DNA from: Siphonodentalium dalli
Lineage: Eukaryota > Mollusca > Scaphopoda > Gadilida > Siphonodentaliidae
Reading direction: 5' to 3'
NCBI GenBank assembly: GCA_032622095.1
Contig: CP136063.1
Location: 34,253,106-34,317,105, forward strand
DNA: 64,000 nt
In this document: positions 44,427 through 54,042 of the stretch, piece by piece
How the letters are laid out: every line of letters begins with the position of its first letter
How positions within the stretch are numbered: position 1 is the first letter of the stretch
Translations under genes and position numbers: made by a program
The notes under the pieces: generated by a model
What the model was told of the DNA's origin: nothing
Database searches by the model: none
Seen by the model: the letters and a program-made list of their open reading frames with translations, nothing else

Positions 44427-46110
44427 TGCTCTTCGCGGCATTTAATGAACCTAAATCGATTTACCAGGAAAACGCTCTTTAGAATATGTTTTCACTGAGT
44501 CAGATGAAGGGGTGTCGGAGAGGGACCTGTGATGTCGGAAGCTGAATCTTGCACCTTTAAAACACATAACAAATACTATCCCGTTGAGAAAATTCAACAA
44601 AAATGGGAGAATCATGAACAGGGTTTGTGGAAAGCCAATTGGTAGCCAGAAAACAGTTCGTTGTTTTCTTAATTATTCTCAGCCTGTTGGTGGTAGGGGT
44701 GGAATATTTGGGTTCTGGTCGATCCGCAGATTTTGTACCCGATCCCCACTTCAAATCACTTATGGTCTGACCGTGGAGCATAGGCTAAGTACATAGGTGG
44801 CGCCGTGATACTTGTACTCAAACGGATGCTATTCGCGGCCCCGTTCAACGTAACGACAGCAATTATGAGAATTGGCGAAGTGGTTTCTAACGCACTATTC
44901 AGAATACTATCCGAAATCCGTCCCTCCCGATCCCTCTCCTTAGGTATAAGTCATTTGACGTGGAGGTCACATGAGTAGCCAATGCCCTGAACCCAGATCC
45001 TGCACCCATCCCACGGACAAATTGAGAGTTACCGCGTAACTAAGAAAACAGCGAACTGGTTTCTGGCTTCCAATTGGCTTTCCAGATAAGTATCAGAATC
45101 AGAAACGCTCTTCGTGGTCCCTTCCATTTTTGTGGATAAATGTTCTAAGCGGGATAGTGTTTTGTTGTGTCACCCAGTGTCACATCCAGCTTCCGACACC
45201 CCAACGCCTCTCTCCTGCACCCATCCTCGTACCCTCCCATAACATATAGGCTCTATACAGAGTTCGAAGTGATATTTTGGCCCAAATGAAATGGCAAACA
45301 CATCGACAGCCACTTCGAGAATTGGCGAATTGGATTCAGAATCCTATTCGAAATCTGATCCCTCCCGGTCCCTCCCCATGGGCTATAAGACATTATATTC
45401 GTGCGGGTCGGGTATAGGAGCCGACAATGGTTAAGAACCCAACTGCTGCGCCCCTCACACCGACATAGTGAGAGTTACTGTGAAAATAACGAACCGGCCT
45501 CTGGCGCCGAATTGGTGTTCAGAGTCCTATTCGAAATCCGCCACTTTCGGGGCCTCCCCAGGGTCCTAAGTGATTTGAAGTGAGGTCGGGTAGAGAATCT
45601 GCGGATGTACCAGATACCAAATGTTCCATCCCACACACCAGCATGCTGTGATTGATTAAGGAAACAACGAGCTGTGTTCTGGCTTTCCATAGACCTATTC
45701 GAAACCAGAAACGGTCGTCATGGTCCCTCCCATTTTTGGTATGTCAATTATTTTCAATGGAAAATAGTGTTTCCATGTGATTTGAAGTCCACATCCAGAT
45801 CCACTTTCAGCTTCCGACACCCAGACCAACCCTCTTGTACCCGACCCATCTAATGTACACTTCCCGGACCCTCCCGCGGAATATAGGCACTATACAGAGG
45901 ACGCAGTGATATTTGCACCCAACTAGAATAGCAAACCCATCGTGCACCTCCCTGACCAGCTAATTCGAGAATTGGCGAATTCAATTATTCCGTAGGCTAC
46001 TGAACATAATCCTATTCGAAATCCGTCCCTCGCGGTCCCTCACCGGGAGTACAAGTTATTTCATGTGGGTGTCGGGTAGAGGAGCCGCCAATAGCCAAGA
46101 ACTTCCATTA
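44427..46110. repeat. Mosaic of diverged dispersed-repeat copies, partly inverted
   Basis: Several sentences of sequence recur here with 70-90 percent-looking similarity by eye. TATTCGAAATC followed by CCTCCC-type runs appears near 44905, 45350, 45525 and 46010. CATCCAGCTTCCGACACC-like text follows a CCATTTTTG motif near 45130-45210 and again near 45735-45825, about 610 bases apart. The stretch 44500-44800 is the reverse complement of about 45545-45835 (shared pieces include AAGTGATTTGAAGTG, GAATCTGCGGAT and CAGCTTCCGACACCC). GC content is clearly higher than in the satellites. I see no reading frame longer than about 75 codons and no known domain, so this is an unidentified repeat family, nested or rearranged. 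Confidence 0.6.
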
Positions 46111-46929
46111 CCGTATAGGAATAGATATCACGTTATACGTAACTGGTTTTTGAGCATGGTTGCTGCAAACGGTTACAAAATCGGTAGGGCTACATCATGA
46201 TATACACCTTAACTTTTAGTATAATTATAGACTTTCATCGTAAAGTAGACATATAATGTGCATGTCCTATATGTACACAAAAATCAACCAAATGCATTAC
46301 ATTATGAGTATGCGTTTACGTTAAATTTATTCAGGATTAGTGCATAACCCACTCAAAACAAAGGCACATAGTCCATGCACCATAATATGTACATCTAACC
46401 GAGAACACATTGATGTACAGGGACATATAGGGCGATCTGCTGCCCCCACCTTTGAGCTGCCTATGTTGGGCTGTGCGGGGGATGGAGCGCGTTACAGGCC
46501 TTTGTGCTGCCTATGTTGGGCTGTGCGGGGGTGGAGCGCGTTACAGGCCTTTGTGCGTTTGTTGACAGTAATTGAGATATCCCTCATAACACGCTCTGAT
46601 ACCTACACCATTTCAGTAGCTAACATCGAGCCATACACCGAGTGCTACTCACGATTCACATGGTTAGTAGTTCTATGCCACCAAAAATTGCTCGAGTTGT
46701 TTTCAAAAATCTTGAACTAAAATGTGGTAAATTCGAATCGATCGAAGTGGAATAACTCTATCGGTTATCAAAATTTCGATTCAGCCTGTGGAGTTACACC
46801 ACTTTTTACCTGTGCTTAAAATGCTTAAAATGTATATGCTAAATTGAAGTTTGTTGTCTGTCCTGACGGGCAGGTGGAGGCCATTAAAATGGCACTCACA
46901 TGCCGGACTATTTGTATTGTTATATTATT

Positions 46930-46931
<2 letters not shown>
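46111..46931. other. No supported gene; unique-looking DNA
   Basis: A plus-strand frame at 46340-46720 (126 codons) crosses the 50-base duplication at 46451-46550 out of register and has no recognisable domain. A weak inverted pair AGTGGAATAACTC / GAGTTACACCACT lies at about 46746-46803. Nothing else stands out. Confidence 0.5.
46451..46557. repeat. Tandem duplication, 50-base period
   Basis: GCTGCCTATGTTGGGCTGTG and the following GGAGCGCGTTACAGGCC are present twice, starting at 46451 and 46501. The second copy is one base shorter at the GGGGGAT/GGGGGT step. This GC-rich patch is unlike the surrounding AT-rich DNA. Confidence 0.85.

Positions 46932-46968
<37 letters not shown>
46932..46968. 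repeat. (TA)18 microsatellite
   Basis: Thirty-seven bases of uninterrupted alternating T and A. It is self-complementary and lies about 150 bases upstream of the LINE relic. Length is likely polymorphic. Confidence 0.97.
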
Positions 46969-46972
<4 letters not shown>

Positions 46973-47119
46973 ACATACCCCCTCCCCAGAGTGTGTTTGC
47001 TGAAACCGGTGCCATTTGTATTGTGTATACACATCATTCTATGTCTGCAATACATGGATATTTGTTAAAAAATTGTTGCAAGGAGATTGGCCGACACGTC
47101 TGCGTACTTGTACTTTCCT

Positions 47120-47815
47120 ATGTCTAATATCAAAATAATTTCTCTAAACTGCAGAGGGCTTAACCAAAACGAAAAACGCCGAGATCTGTTCCATCACCTA
47201 CGAGATAAAAAAAAAGCTTAAATATACTGTCTACAGGACACTCATTTCACCAAAGCCATGGAGAAATACACTGAAGCAGAATGGGGATTCAAAACAGTAA
47301 TGGCCTCTTACTCGTCTCAATTCCGTGGGGTGGCATTCCTCTTTAATAATAACTTCGAATATGAAATACATGACACCACACGGGATTCAGAAGGGAACTT
47401 CATTATATTAGATATATCGATCGAACAAAGATTCAATATATGGTCAGAACGACGATAATCCAACCTTCTATAAAAAATATTAACAAACTGCTTTTAGACA
47501 TCGGTAATACACAAATCACTATATGTGGTGACTGGAACATCACGCAAGATCAAGAACTTGATACCTTCAATTACAACCACATTAATAATCCAAACGCAAA
47601 AGATGCACTGAAAATTTTTGCCGCCAGCATCGAACTCGTGGACCCATGGAGATTGAAAAATATAAACGAAACACGATATACTTGGCCAAGAAATACCCTA
47701 ATTAAAATGGCAAGGTTGGACTTTTTATGATTTCTTCAGATCATTTAAGTTTACTCGAAACTGGCCCAGATATTTTACCTGCTTATAGATCGGACCACTC
47801 CATGATTTAACTCAC
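47120..47815 (+). pseudogene. Decayed LINE endonuclease domain
   Basis: ATG at 47120 opens NIKIISLNCRGLNQ, the first strand of an exonuclease-endonuclease-phosphatase fold as found at the start of L1/Tx1 ORF2. An in-frame TAA at 47219-47221 replaces a residue just before IYCLQDTHFT, which carries the metal-binding-type QDTH segment. The frame continues to 47452, then breaks; GDWNITQDQELDT (from about 47527) and RYTWPRN follow in another frame to 47727, and a third frame holds YRSDHS (SDH at 47790-47798), the usual catalytic His motif at the domain end. Catalytic words are still readable but the chain is broken by one stop and at least two frameshifts. Confidence 0.8.
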
Positions 47816-48119
47816 ACTTAAAATTAGCAACTCGGAAAGGGAGCCTGGATTTGGAAATTTAATAACTCCCTACTGCATAAAAAAGAATATGCGTCCACTG
47901 TAAAACAATCATACATGAGCATAAAGTTAGATATGGCATCGTTTCTGTCTCGTGCTCAATGGGTCGAACAAGGCGAGAATCTACTAAACACTTTCTTAAT
48001 TTAGAAAAAAAGGAACTATGTATCTAAGACAATAACCTCTCTTAACGATAACTCAGGAAACATATTATCGTCCCAGACATAAATCATCAATGATCTTTAC
48101 TCACACCGACCGTTCCATA

Positions 48120-49335
48120 AACAACAAATCAACGAAATCGTGCGTAATGAAAATGTCCCCAGGCTATCCCCGAACTGTCTGAAAGCATAGAAGGCACCAT
48201 AACCCTTAATGAACTAATTTCTGCGTTGAAACGAACAAAGAACGGCAAAAGTCCTGGTCCAGATGGCTATACAGTAGAATTCTTCAAATTCTTTGTGTAG
48301 ATTTAGGTCCCATTCTCTTGGAATCCCTAAATGAATCAATTACAACCGGGGAACTGTCCATTACACAAAAGCAGGGCTTGATCACCCTTATTCCAAAGAA
48401 AGACAAAGACTGGCAACTCCTGGCGTACAATCTCACTGTTGAATGTAACATATAAACTAGCCCCAGCTTGCATAGCAGATAGTCTGAAAAACGTTTTACC
48501 ACTGATAATAGACCCAGATCAAACAGGCTTCCTCTTAAATAGATTTATTGGAGACAACACCAGACTCATATACGATTTTTTTTTTAAACAGAGCGAGAAT
48601 CCACACTAGGGATGCTGCTATTAATAACTTTTGAAAAGGATTTCGACCCTGTATTATGGTCATTCATACATGCGTGCTTAGATGTTTTTAATTTTCGGTG
48701 AATCAATCAAGTCTTGGATATCCATTTTCTACAATAATATATCCTCTTCAATTCTCATAAACGGGCATATTTCCCAAAGTTTCAATCTATTTAGAGGCTG
48801 TCGACAGGGTGATCCTATTTCACCTTATATTTTTTTTAATTTGTGCAGAAATTCTAGATATCCTAATAACACAAAACACTAAACTTAAATGAATAATCCT
48901 TGGTGGTTTAGAATATAAAATAACCAAGTACGCAGACGACACAACGCTGATCCTCGATGGCAGTCATACAAGTCTACTAGAATCTTATACCACATTAGAC
49001 AAATTCACCTCGGTGTCAGGACTGAATATCAACCACAGTAAATGTCAGGCATTGTGGATTGGAGCTCTGAAGGGAAGTACACACAACATATGCCCTGAAC
49101 TACATGTACAATACTCCTTTACTCTATTTGCGATCAAATTTAATACAACCTTGATAAAATATTAGATAACTACGCCTCAAAGCTATCCGATATTAAGGCA
49201 CTGATAAAATCATGGGGTCATAGGCTAATGTCATCACGATAATAAAATATCTTATACTGCCAAAAATAGCCAACCTATTTCAGTCTTTTCCCAACCCGAC
49301 ACAATCATTTTTTTTAATTTAAAAACAATTCTGTT
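48120..49335 (+). pseudogene. Decayed LINE reverse transcriptase domain
   Basis: Reading resumes near 48120 with a helix-like EIVRNENVP stretch and ITLNELISALKRTKNGKSPGPDGY (in pieces, to 48270), the conserved start of LINE RT. A frame change follows within FFKFF; LITLIPKKDKDWQL-type text, SIKSWISIFYNNISSS (from about 48700), RGCRQGDPISPYIF (48791-48830) and the catalytic YADD (48929-48940) succeed one another across frames. SGLNINHSKCQALWIG follows. The fragment ends near 49335 in a T-run. All core aspartates are still visible, so the damage is mainly frameshifts and stops rather than motif loss. Confidence 0.8.
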
Positions 49336-49340
49336 TAGCT

Positions 49341-50353
49341 TTGTTGTTAGCACACTTGGCGAAATGGTTCCATGATGTCTTGATTTATATATCTCCATCA
49401 AATGATGAGAAATTGGACATAATTAATACCTTGATTATATTATATTATATCGATAAATGTGTACCACAAGGATGTCCTTCTTCTTGTCGATTATTCGAGA
49501 CATTTAGTACCACGTTACATTGGATAGCTAATAAGAAATGCCAAATACCACATATCGTGCATATTATTGATGATTTCCTTATTTGGCAGACTCTCAGGTC
49601 AAATGTGCAAAATATTTGTCGAAATTCCTTAAATTATGTTCCGAGATCGGTGTACCCATGTCGAAGGAGAAAACATTCGATCCCAGCACATGTATGACAT
49701 TTTTAGGCATCGAGCTTGATTCTATAGAAATGACAGCTCGCTTGCCCCTCCATAAATTGGTCAAATGCCAGGAATTAATAAATACATTTTTATTGCGTAA
49801 ACAGGTGACTTTGCGAGAATTACAATCACTCATTGGTTTACTTAATTTTACTTGCTATGTAGTCACCCCAGGCCGGGTCTTTTTGAGACGCCTAATCAAT
49901 TTGACTATACATGTTAAAAAGGCTCATCATCATATTAAATTAACTGCCAGTACAAAGACAGATTTGCGGCTTTGGTTGACATTCCTACAAAGTTTTAATG
50001 GCAAACAATTTTTCCTGGAGCAAAAATGGATTACGAATGATTGCTTAACCCTGTACACGGATGCTGCCGGCTCTTTAGGCTTTAGTGGAATCTTCGGTAA
50101 CCAATGGTTTTACTCAGAATGGCATAGCGATGTGTCAGAAATAAACATTGCAGTGCTTGAATTATATCCTATAGTGTTGGCGGTGGTTACAGTGATCAAT
50201 AAACAAACAACTAAGGAAAGGAATATATTGGAGTTATTACGTCAGTTAGTTTTGATATGCATTCAGAAGAACATACATTTTAAAGCGAGGTATGTTCCGG
50301 GGAGAGACAATAGTATGTGGGAAGGGGCTTCGTCTCCAGTCTTGCAGGGCTAG
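49341..50353 (+). pseudogene. DIRS/Ngaro-like reverse transcriptase-RNase H relic
   Basis: Two overlapping frames form one decayed RT-RNase H. The first (49341 to about 49583) has VPQGCPSSCRLFETF and VHIIDDFLI, with the catalytic DD at 49569-49574 (the family usually reads LDDFL). A frameshift near 49583 leads to the second (to 50353): KLCSEIGVPMSKEKTF, MTFLGIELDS, an RNase H start LTLYTDAAGSLGFSGIFGN, and a C-terminal FKARYVPGRDNSM. These words are typical of tyrosine-recombinase retrotransposons, whose RT is unlike that of LINEs. RNase H looks internally deleted: VVTVIN runs straight into KQTTKERNILELL, losing the segment with the third acidic residue. After NSM the usual continuation is replaced by the short repeats at 50315. 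No tyrosine recombinase is visible nearby. Dead copy. Confidence 0.8.
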
Positions 50354-50840
50354 GCTGGGGACAAAATAGTTCAATTTTAAGCTTAACATTAGTATAGTGG
50401 GAGGGGCTGAGTCTCCAATCTTGCAGGGCTAGATTGGGACAAAATTCTTCATTTTAGCAAATGTTTTCAATTATAATCCGTTTAATACTTTATGTCAAGA
50501 TAAATTATTGGTCAATAGGCTCAACACTAGTCTGGGGAGGGGCTGCGTCTCCAGTCTTGTAGGGCAAGGCTGGGGACAAAATGCTTCAATTTAAGCTTAA
50601 CATTAGTATAGAGGGAGGGCTGAGTCTCCAGTCTTGCAGGGCTAGATTGGGGACAAAATGCTTCATTTTAGGGCAGTGATATTTAAACTATTAACAGCAA
50701 TGATTGCCGATTGTCACCCTCATATAACCTATACATTAAGTAAAATTAACTCTCGTCAGTTTTGCAGGGCTAAACTGGCACCATTTTTTCTTTCTACTAG
50801 TAGTTCGGTCGTTCTTGCAGGGCTAGATCGACCCTCCCCC
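50315..50840 (+). repeat. Short direct repeats with TCTTGCAGGGCTAG core
   Basis: Four clear copies of a roughly 77-base unit start near 50315, 50393, 50528 and 50605, each with GGGGCT...TCTCCAGTCTTGCAGGGC, then GGGGACAAAAT, then TTCAATTTTAAGC or TTCATTTTAG. They form two alternating subtypes, so the arrangement is a 213-base superunit duplicated (50315 to 50528 and 50393 to 50605). Two weaker copies of TTGCAGGGCTA follow at about 50763 and 50815. The first copy overlaps the 3' end of the RT-RNase H frame. Confidence 0.8.
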
Positions 50841-50846
50841 CTTTCT

Positions 50847-50910
50847 ATGTTGTGGGCGTGATGAAGTCTTCCAACTTCATCTGTGGCGGTCTTTTGGTCG
50901 CCCGCAACAT
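50847..50910. other. Branched hairpin at start of direct repeat
   Basis: ATGTTGTGGGCG (50847-50858) pairs with CGCCCGCAACAT (50899-50910) with one mismatch. Inside it GATGAAGT (50860-50867) pairs with ACTTCATC (50874-50881) around a six-base loop. The right side overlaps the first copy of the long direct repeat that begins at 50887. The function is unknown; end structures of this sort could mark a recombination or replication end. Confidence 0.6.
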
Positions 50911-51052
50911 TATTTTTAGGTTATGTAAATATTCTATTTCAGGATTCGTTATGTATATAAATATTTTATGATTTTCTATATAAATGTCCCATCTCAAAAA
51001 CACAGCTGTCTTCATCTTTCTTCACTTTAACCCTGGGTCGTTATGCATAAAT
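50887..51052 (+). repeat. Long direct repeat, copy 1
   Basis: CGGTCTTTTGGTCGCCCGCA through ATGCATAAAT matches 51627-51820 almost exactly; the offset is 740 bases up to CACAGCTG (51008) and 768 after it. This copy lacks a 28-base segment (present at 51749-51776). Its position downstream of a DIRS/Ngaro-like RT relic fits the direct repeats of tyrosine-recombinase retrotransposons; it could equally be a pair of solo terminal repeats of another element. Confidence 0.8.
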
Positions 51053-51626
51053 ATACATTGGCACGCAGTCGTGTGTTTTTATGCTTAACGTCACAGACCA
51101 TCATTGCTTCCTAGTTCAAATTAGTTATTTTGGTTACGATTATAAGAACCGGAAGTTGCGCAGTGTAACGTTACATCAGGTCCGCGCACACATTCGAAAG
51201 ACACTGTGCAATCAACGATATAGATTCTAAGAACAGCCAGCATCGCAAGACAGTTGCTGTTACTTCATTACGCTAATGACTAATTAAACATTCTCATTGG
51301 TTGATGAGTTATTACGATGGGGGACAGCTTGAGAAATATAAAAGCTAATAGCATAGCGTCCTTTTACAAGAACTTTCGTTGGGTGTAGGACGCAAACAAA
51401 TTTCGTCGTGGTTTTTCCTTGCTTTCAACACGTTTTGTTTAAATCCACAAACTTTTACAACACACAATTTTTAGTTTCTTGGCCCACCACCACCCCATCG
51501 AGCACCACCTTTTCTTCATCAACTAATTTAGCGCTATATTTCAATAAGGAAAATTTTAATTAAAATAATAGATGTGCTCTTCTGGAACTTCATATATTGC
51601 ATGCTTTGCAACACATTGGAGGCGGT
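51053..51626 (+). other. Segment between the direct repeats
   Basis: About 570 bases with no long reading frame. It holds a promoter-like arrangement near 51296-51343 and ends in A- and C-rich stretches (CCACCACCACCCCATC at about 51484). If the two direct repeats belong to one element, this would be its internal or leader region. Confidence 0.4.
51296..51343 (+). promoter_or_regulatory. Candidate promoter: ATTGG box and TATAAAA
   Basis: An inverted CCAAT (ATTGG, 51296-51300) precedes TATAAAA (51337-51343) by about 37 bases, and a start site would fall near 51365-51375 in the ACTTTCGTTGGGTG stretch. The order and spacing are those of a simple RNA polymerase II promoter, plausibly that of the retroelement. 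Sequence evidence only. Confidence 0.35.
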
Positions 51627-51820
51627 CGGTCTTTTGGTCGCCCGCAACATTATTTTTAGGTTATGTAAATATTCTATTTCAGGATTCGTTATGTATATAA
51701 ATATTTTATGATTTTCTATATAAATGTCCCATCTCAAAAACACAGCTGATGGGAGCCTATTCACAATAAAACAATGTCTTCATCTTTCTTCACTTTAACC
51801 CTGGGTCATTATGCATAAAT
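51627..51820 (+). repeat. Long direct repeat, copy 2 with poly(A) signal
   Basis: Second copy of the 50887-51052 repeat. It contains an extra 28-base stretch (51749-51776) with AATAAA inside (CACAATAAAACAATG). The sequence identity is near complete, so this pair is young compared with the decayed RT upstream. The AATAAA suggests that this copy could end a transcript. Confidence 0.8.
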
Positions 51821-52700
51821 GAAATTGATAAAATTATAACAGTGGTATACTTTCAACAAGACAAATTGGCATAATTCCTGCATAAGATCCGGTGTCGGAT
51901 GGATGTCGGATATACACAGTGAATATGTTCGATAACAAATGGCTTCTAATGAAACGAGCACTTGAAAACGAAACCCGATAGCAGATACAACACTTTAAAG
52001 GCCGGTCGAATATATATCGCAATATTATATTGTTAGAATAGAAGTCGAAATATCGGTAGCCATTGATCGATTGTTCGTAAACAACGAAATAATTTGTCGG
52101 CAATTAATTACTTGCACACAAGAACAAGGGGTAACAACTATATTAATATGGCGACCAACCCCGGCATCGAGGCTGTATCATCTGTTTGACATATCCTGAC
52201 TGTTCGCAGCGTTATGTCGTGGATCGTGCCCAATCTTCCATATTTGATTTAAACATGTTATTTCGCCCAATTTGGGCGGTTGTATGATGGTGGTTTTTCA
52301 TCTCATGTGTGTGTCGGAGTAAATGAGGTGGAGGATTTCTGTAAATGTTAGCACAAACTACATTTCTAAGTAACGATGGTTTTGTTGTTTATTTTGAGGA
52401 ATCATACCACATCAGATGAATTCAGCCCAAATATATTAACAGTTGTCATGTAAAACATTTGCAGTAGGTTAGCGTTATTTGGTATTTGCGGATGTCGTTT
52501 AATATGGGGAAAATAGACTACTACGCTTGAACGGCATGTGCATTTGTCGTTTTTTAATGTATAGCAACTTGATAATCAATAACAGAGGCCATCTCTGTCA
52601 AATACAGTCGCTCTATTTACGATGTTAATTGGGGAACTTTCTAAATTAAACTACACACAAACGGATACCTGCTGCAAATTAAGGAAGCTTGCTCACGATA
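51821..52700. other. No supported gene
   Basis: Ordinary-complexity DNA with only short reading frames (the longest is 89 codons on the minus strand at 51834-52103, with no known domain). No clear repeats within it. Confidence 0.5.
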
Positions 52701-53220
52701 ATGGCGCCACCTATAAAAGGTGCCGGAAACCGGCCTACTCGCCTCAGGGCCAACTCGCCCCAGTCGACCTGGGCCAGCTCGGGACACACTATAAAGTGTA
52801 TGCCGAGGCCGACGCCGGCTCGGAATAAAAGGTGTATACGGGGTGTTATATGGCGTTTGGTCCGTTGTTTCTCAATGAATATTATTGAAATATGTCCAGG
52901 CTGGGACATGGAATACAATAACGTTTGAATTGTTTTTAAATTCACAAATTTGTTGATTTTATTCAACTTTTTCGTTCTGAAACACACTATAAAGGGTATG
53001 TGGTCGGCTCCAAAATAAAAGGTGTAAGAGGACTTGATGTCGAATTCATTATCTTCTTTGTTTATAAATGGACATGACTGAAATTTAGTACATATGTCCG
53101 GGTTATGACATGGAAAACATTAACATTCACAAATTTGTTGATTTTATTCAACTTTTCGTTCTTTCATTCTATAAAGTGTAAGCGGCCGGCTCCATTTAAA
53201 AGGGCTAAGCGGCCTATGTG
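52700..53220. repeat. Tandem repeat of about 190 bases, three copies
   Basis: CTATAAAGTGTA or a near match recurs at about 52789, 52987 and 53169 (spacings near 198 and 182). Each is followed by GC-rich GCCGGCTCC-type text, AATAAAAGGTGTA, ATGTCCRGGYTRKGACATGG, and an AT-rich ATTCACAAATTTGTTGATTT. The block opens with a GC-rich stretch (52700-52830) containing short palindromes such as CCCAGTCGACCTGGG. Divergence between copies is moderate. Confidence 0.7.
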
Positions 53221-53669
53221 CTTAGTGTTATATGTAATCGGATTAACTAATTTGCGACTCTAAACTATTGTGTTTTGGGGTATTTGAGGTTTTTTGTGAA
53301 ACAATAATTTAGAAAGTGAATACATTTATTTTAAATGATAACTTTATTTAATCATAATAAACACATAAAATATAATAACAAACATGAGACATACATGATT
53401 TATAAACTGTTAACAAAAGATATCAAACTCAATACATGACAAAGATGACTCAATGAAGTTTATAAAGTGCACATAAAAATATTAAGGTAAGAATATTTTT
53501 AAGGAAGCCGATAAAATTTAATTTTAATTAGATTTAAATTTAAAAGTTGCAATTATTAATTTACTGTTTTAAATATAAAAATATTATTGAAATTATTATG
53601 TCAATTTTGTTAATTAATTAATATTATTAATTAACTTTTTTTAAATATAAACTTTATTATTCATATATA
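53221..53669. other. Strongly AT-rich stretch without genes
   Basis: Long runs of A/T (for example around 53510-53650 with AATTAATTAATATTATTAAT). No reading frame or repeat family recognised. Confidence 0.6.
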
Positions 53670-54042
53670 TTGTTGTCACCGATTTAGGTTGTCTTTTGTC
53701 TATAAAAATAAAATATTCTGTCGATATATAGTTTCACCATTGTGCGGTCGAAACATCCACAGCAGTCTTACAAAAATCAACTGTTCTGGTTTTGCATTGT
53801 TTATGTATAGAATGCAGCAAAAATGGAGATAACTTGCCAAATGTCATTAAAACATCGATAAATCTGGTGTATATATCGAAATTGGGTACAAATTTCGGAA
53901 TTAAAAAAGACCACACAATGATGAAACTATATATCGATCGAATATACATGTCTCAAAGTTATCGGGGCGGAAATGCCCTTAACAACAATTTTTTCAATCC
54001 CATCATTTTATATACAAAAGACAACCGAAATCGGTTGAACAA
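53670..54042. mobile_element. Foldback (MITE-like) element, about 373 bp
   Basis: Imperfect terminal inverted repeats of about 38 bases: TTGTTGTCACCGATTTAGGT... at 53670-53707 against the reverse complement of 54005-54042 (shared core GGTTGTCTTTTGT). A second inner inverted pair, CGATATATAGTTTCACCATT... at 53722-53749 against 53909-53936, supports one large stem; the right side has about 54 extra bases between the two pairs. No target duplication was found by eye and there is no transposase. Weak reading frames over it (53734-53949 minus, 53792-54055 plus) are by-products. Confidence 0.65.

Larger units (their letters stand above)
47120..49335 (+). mobile_element. L1/Tx1-like LINE relic (endonuclease plus reverse transcriptase)
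   Basis: A degenerate non-LTR retrotransposon open reading frame, recognised from characteristic wording of the family: an N-terminal apurinic-type endonuclease beginning ISLNCRGLNQNEKR, a GDWNITQDQELDT block, a YRSDHS motif, then a reverse transcriptase with GKSPGPDGY, RGCRQGDPISPYIF and YADDTT, and a thumb-like NLDKILDNYASKL / IKSWGHRL stretch. At least five changes of frame and several stops are present, and the 47880-48180 segment between endonuclease and RT is hard to align and probably shortened. The family's ORF2 is usually well over 1000 residues; this copy ends near the thumb, so the 3' part, UTR and tail are missing. It directly abuts a DIRS-like relic at 49340. Dead element, no function expected. 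Confidence 0.85.

Noticed and set aside
46340-46720. 126-codon plus-strand frame
   Set aside because: It crosses a 50-base tandem duplication out of register, so the two copies are translated differently; not a selected coding sequence.
47258-47730. Short LINE-derived frames as separate host genes
   Set aside because: Their translations are pieces of one L1/Tx1-like ORF2 split by stops and frameshifts.
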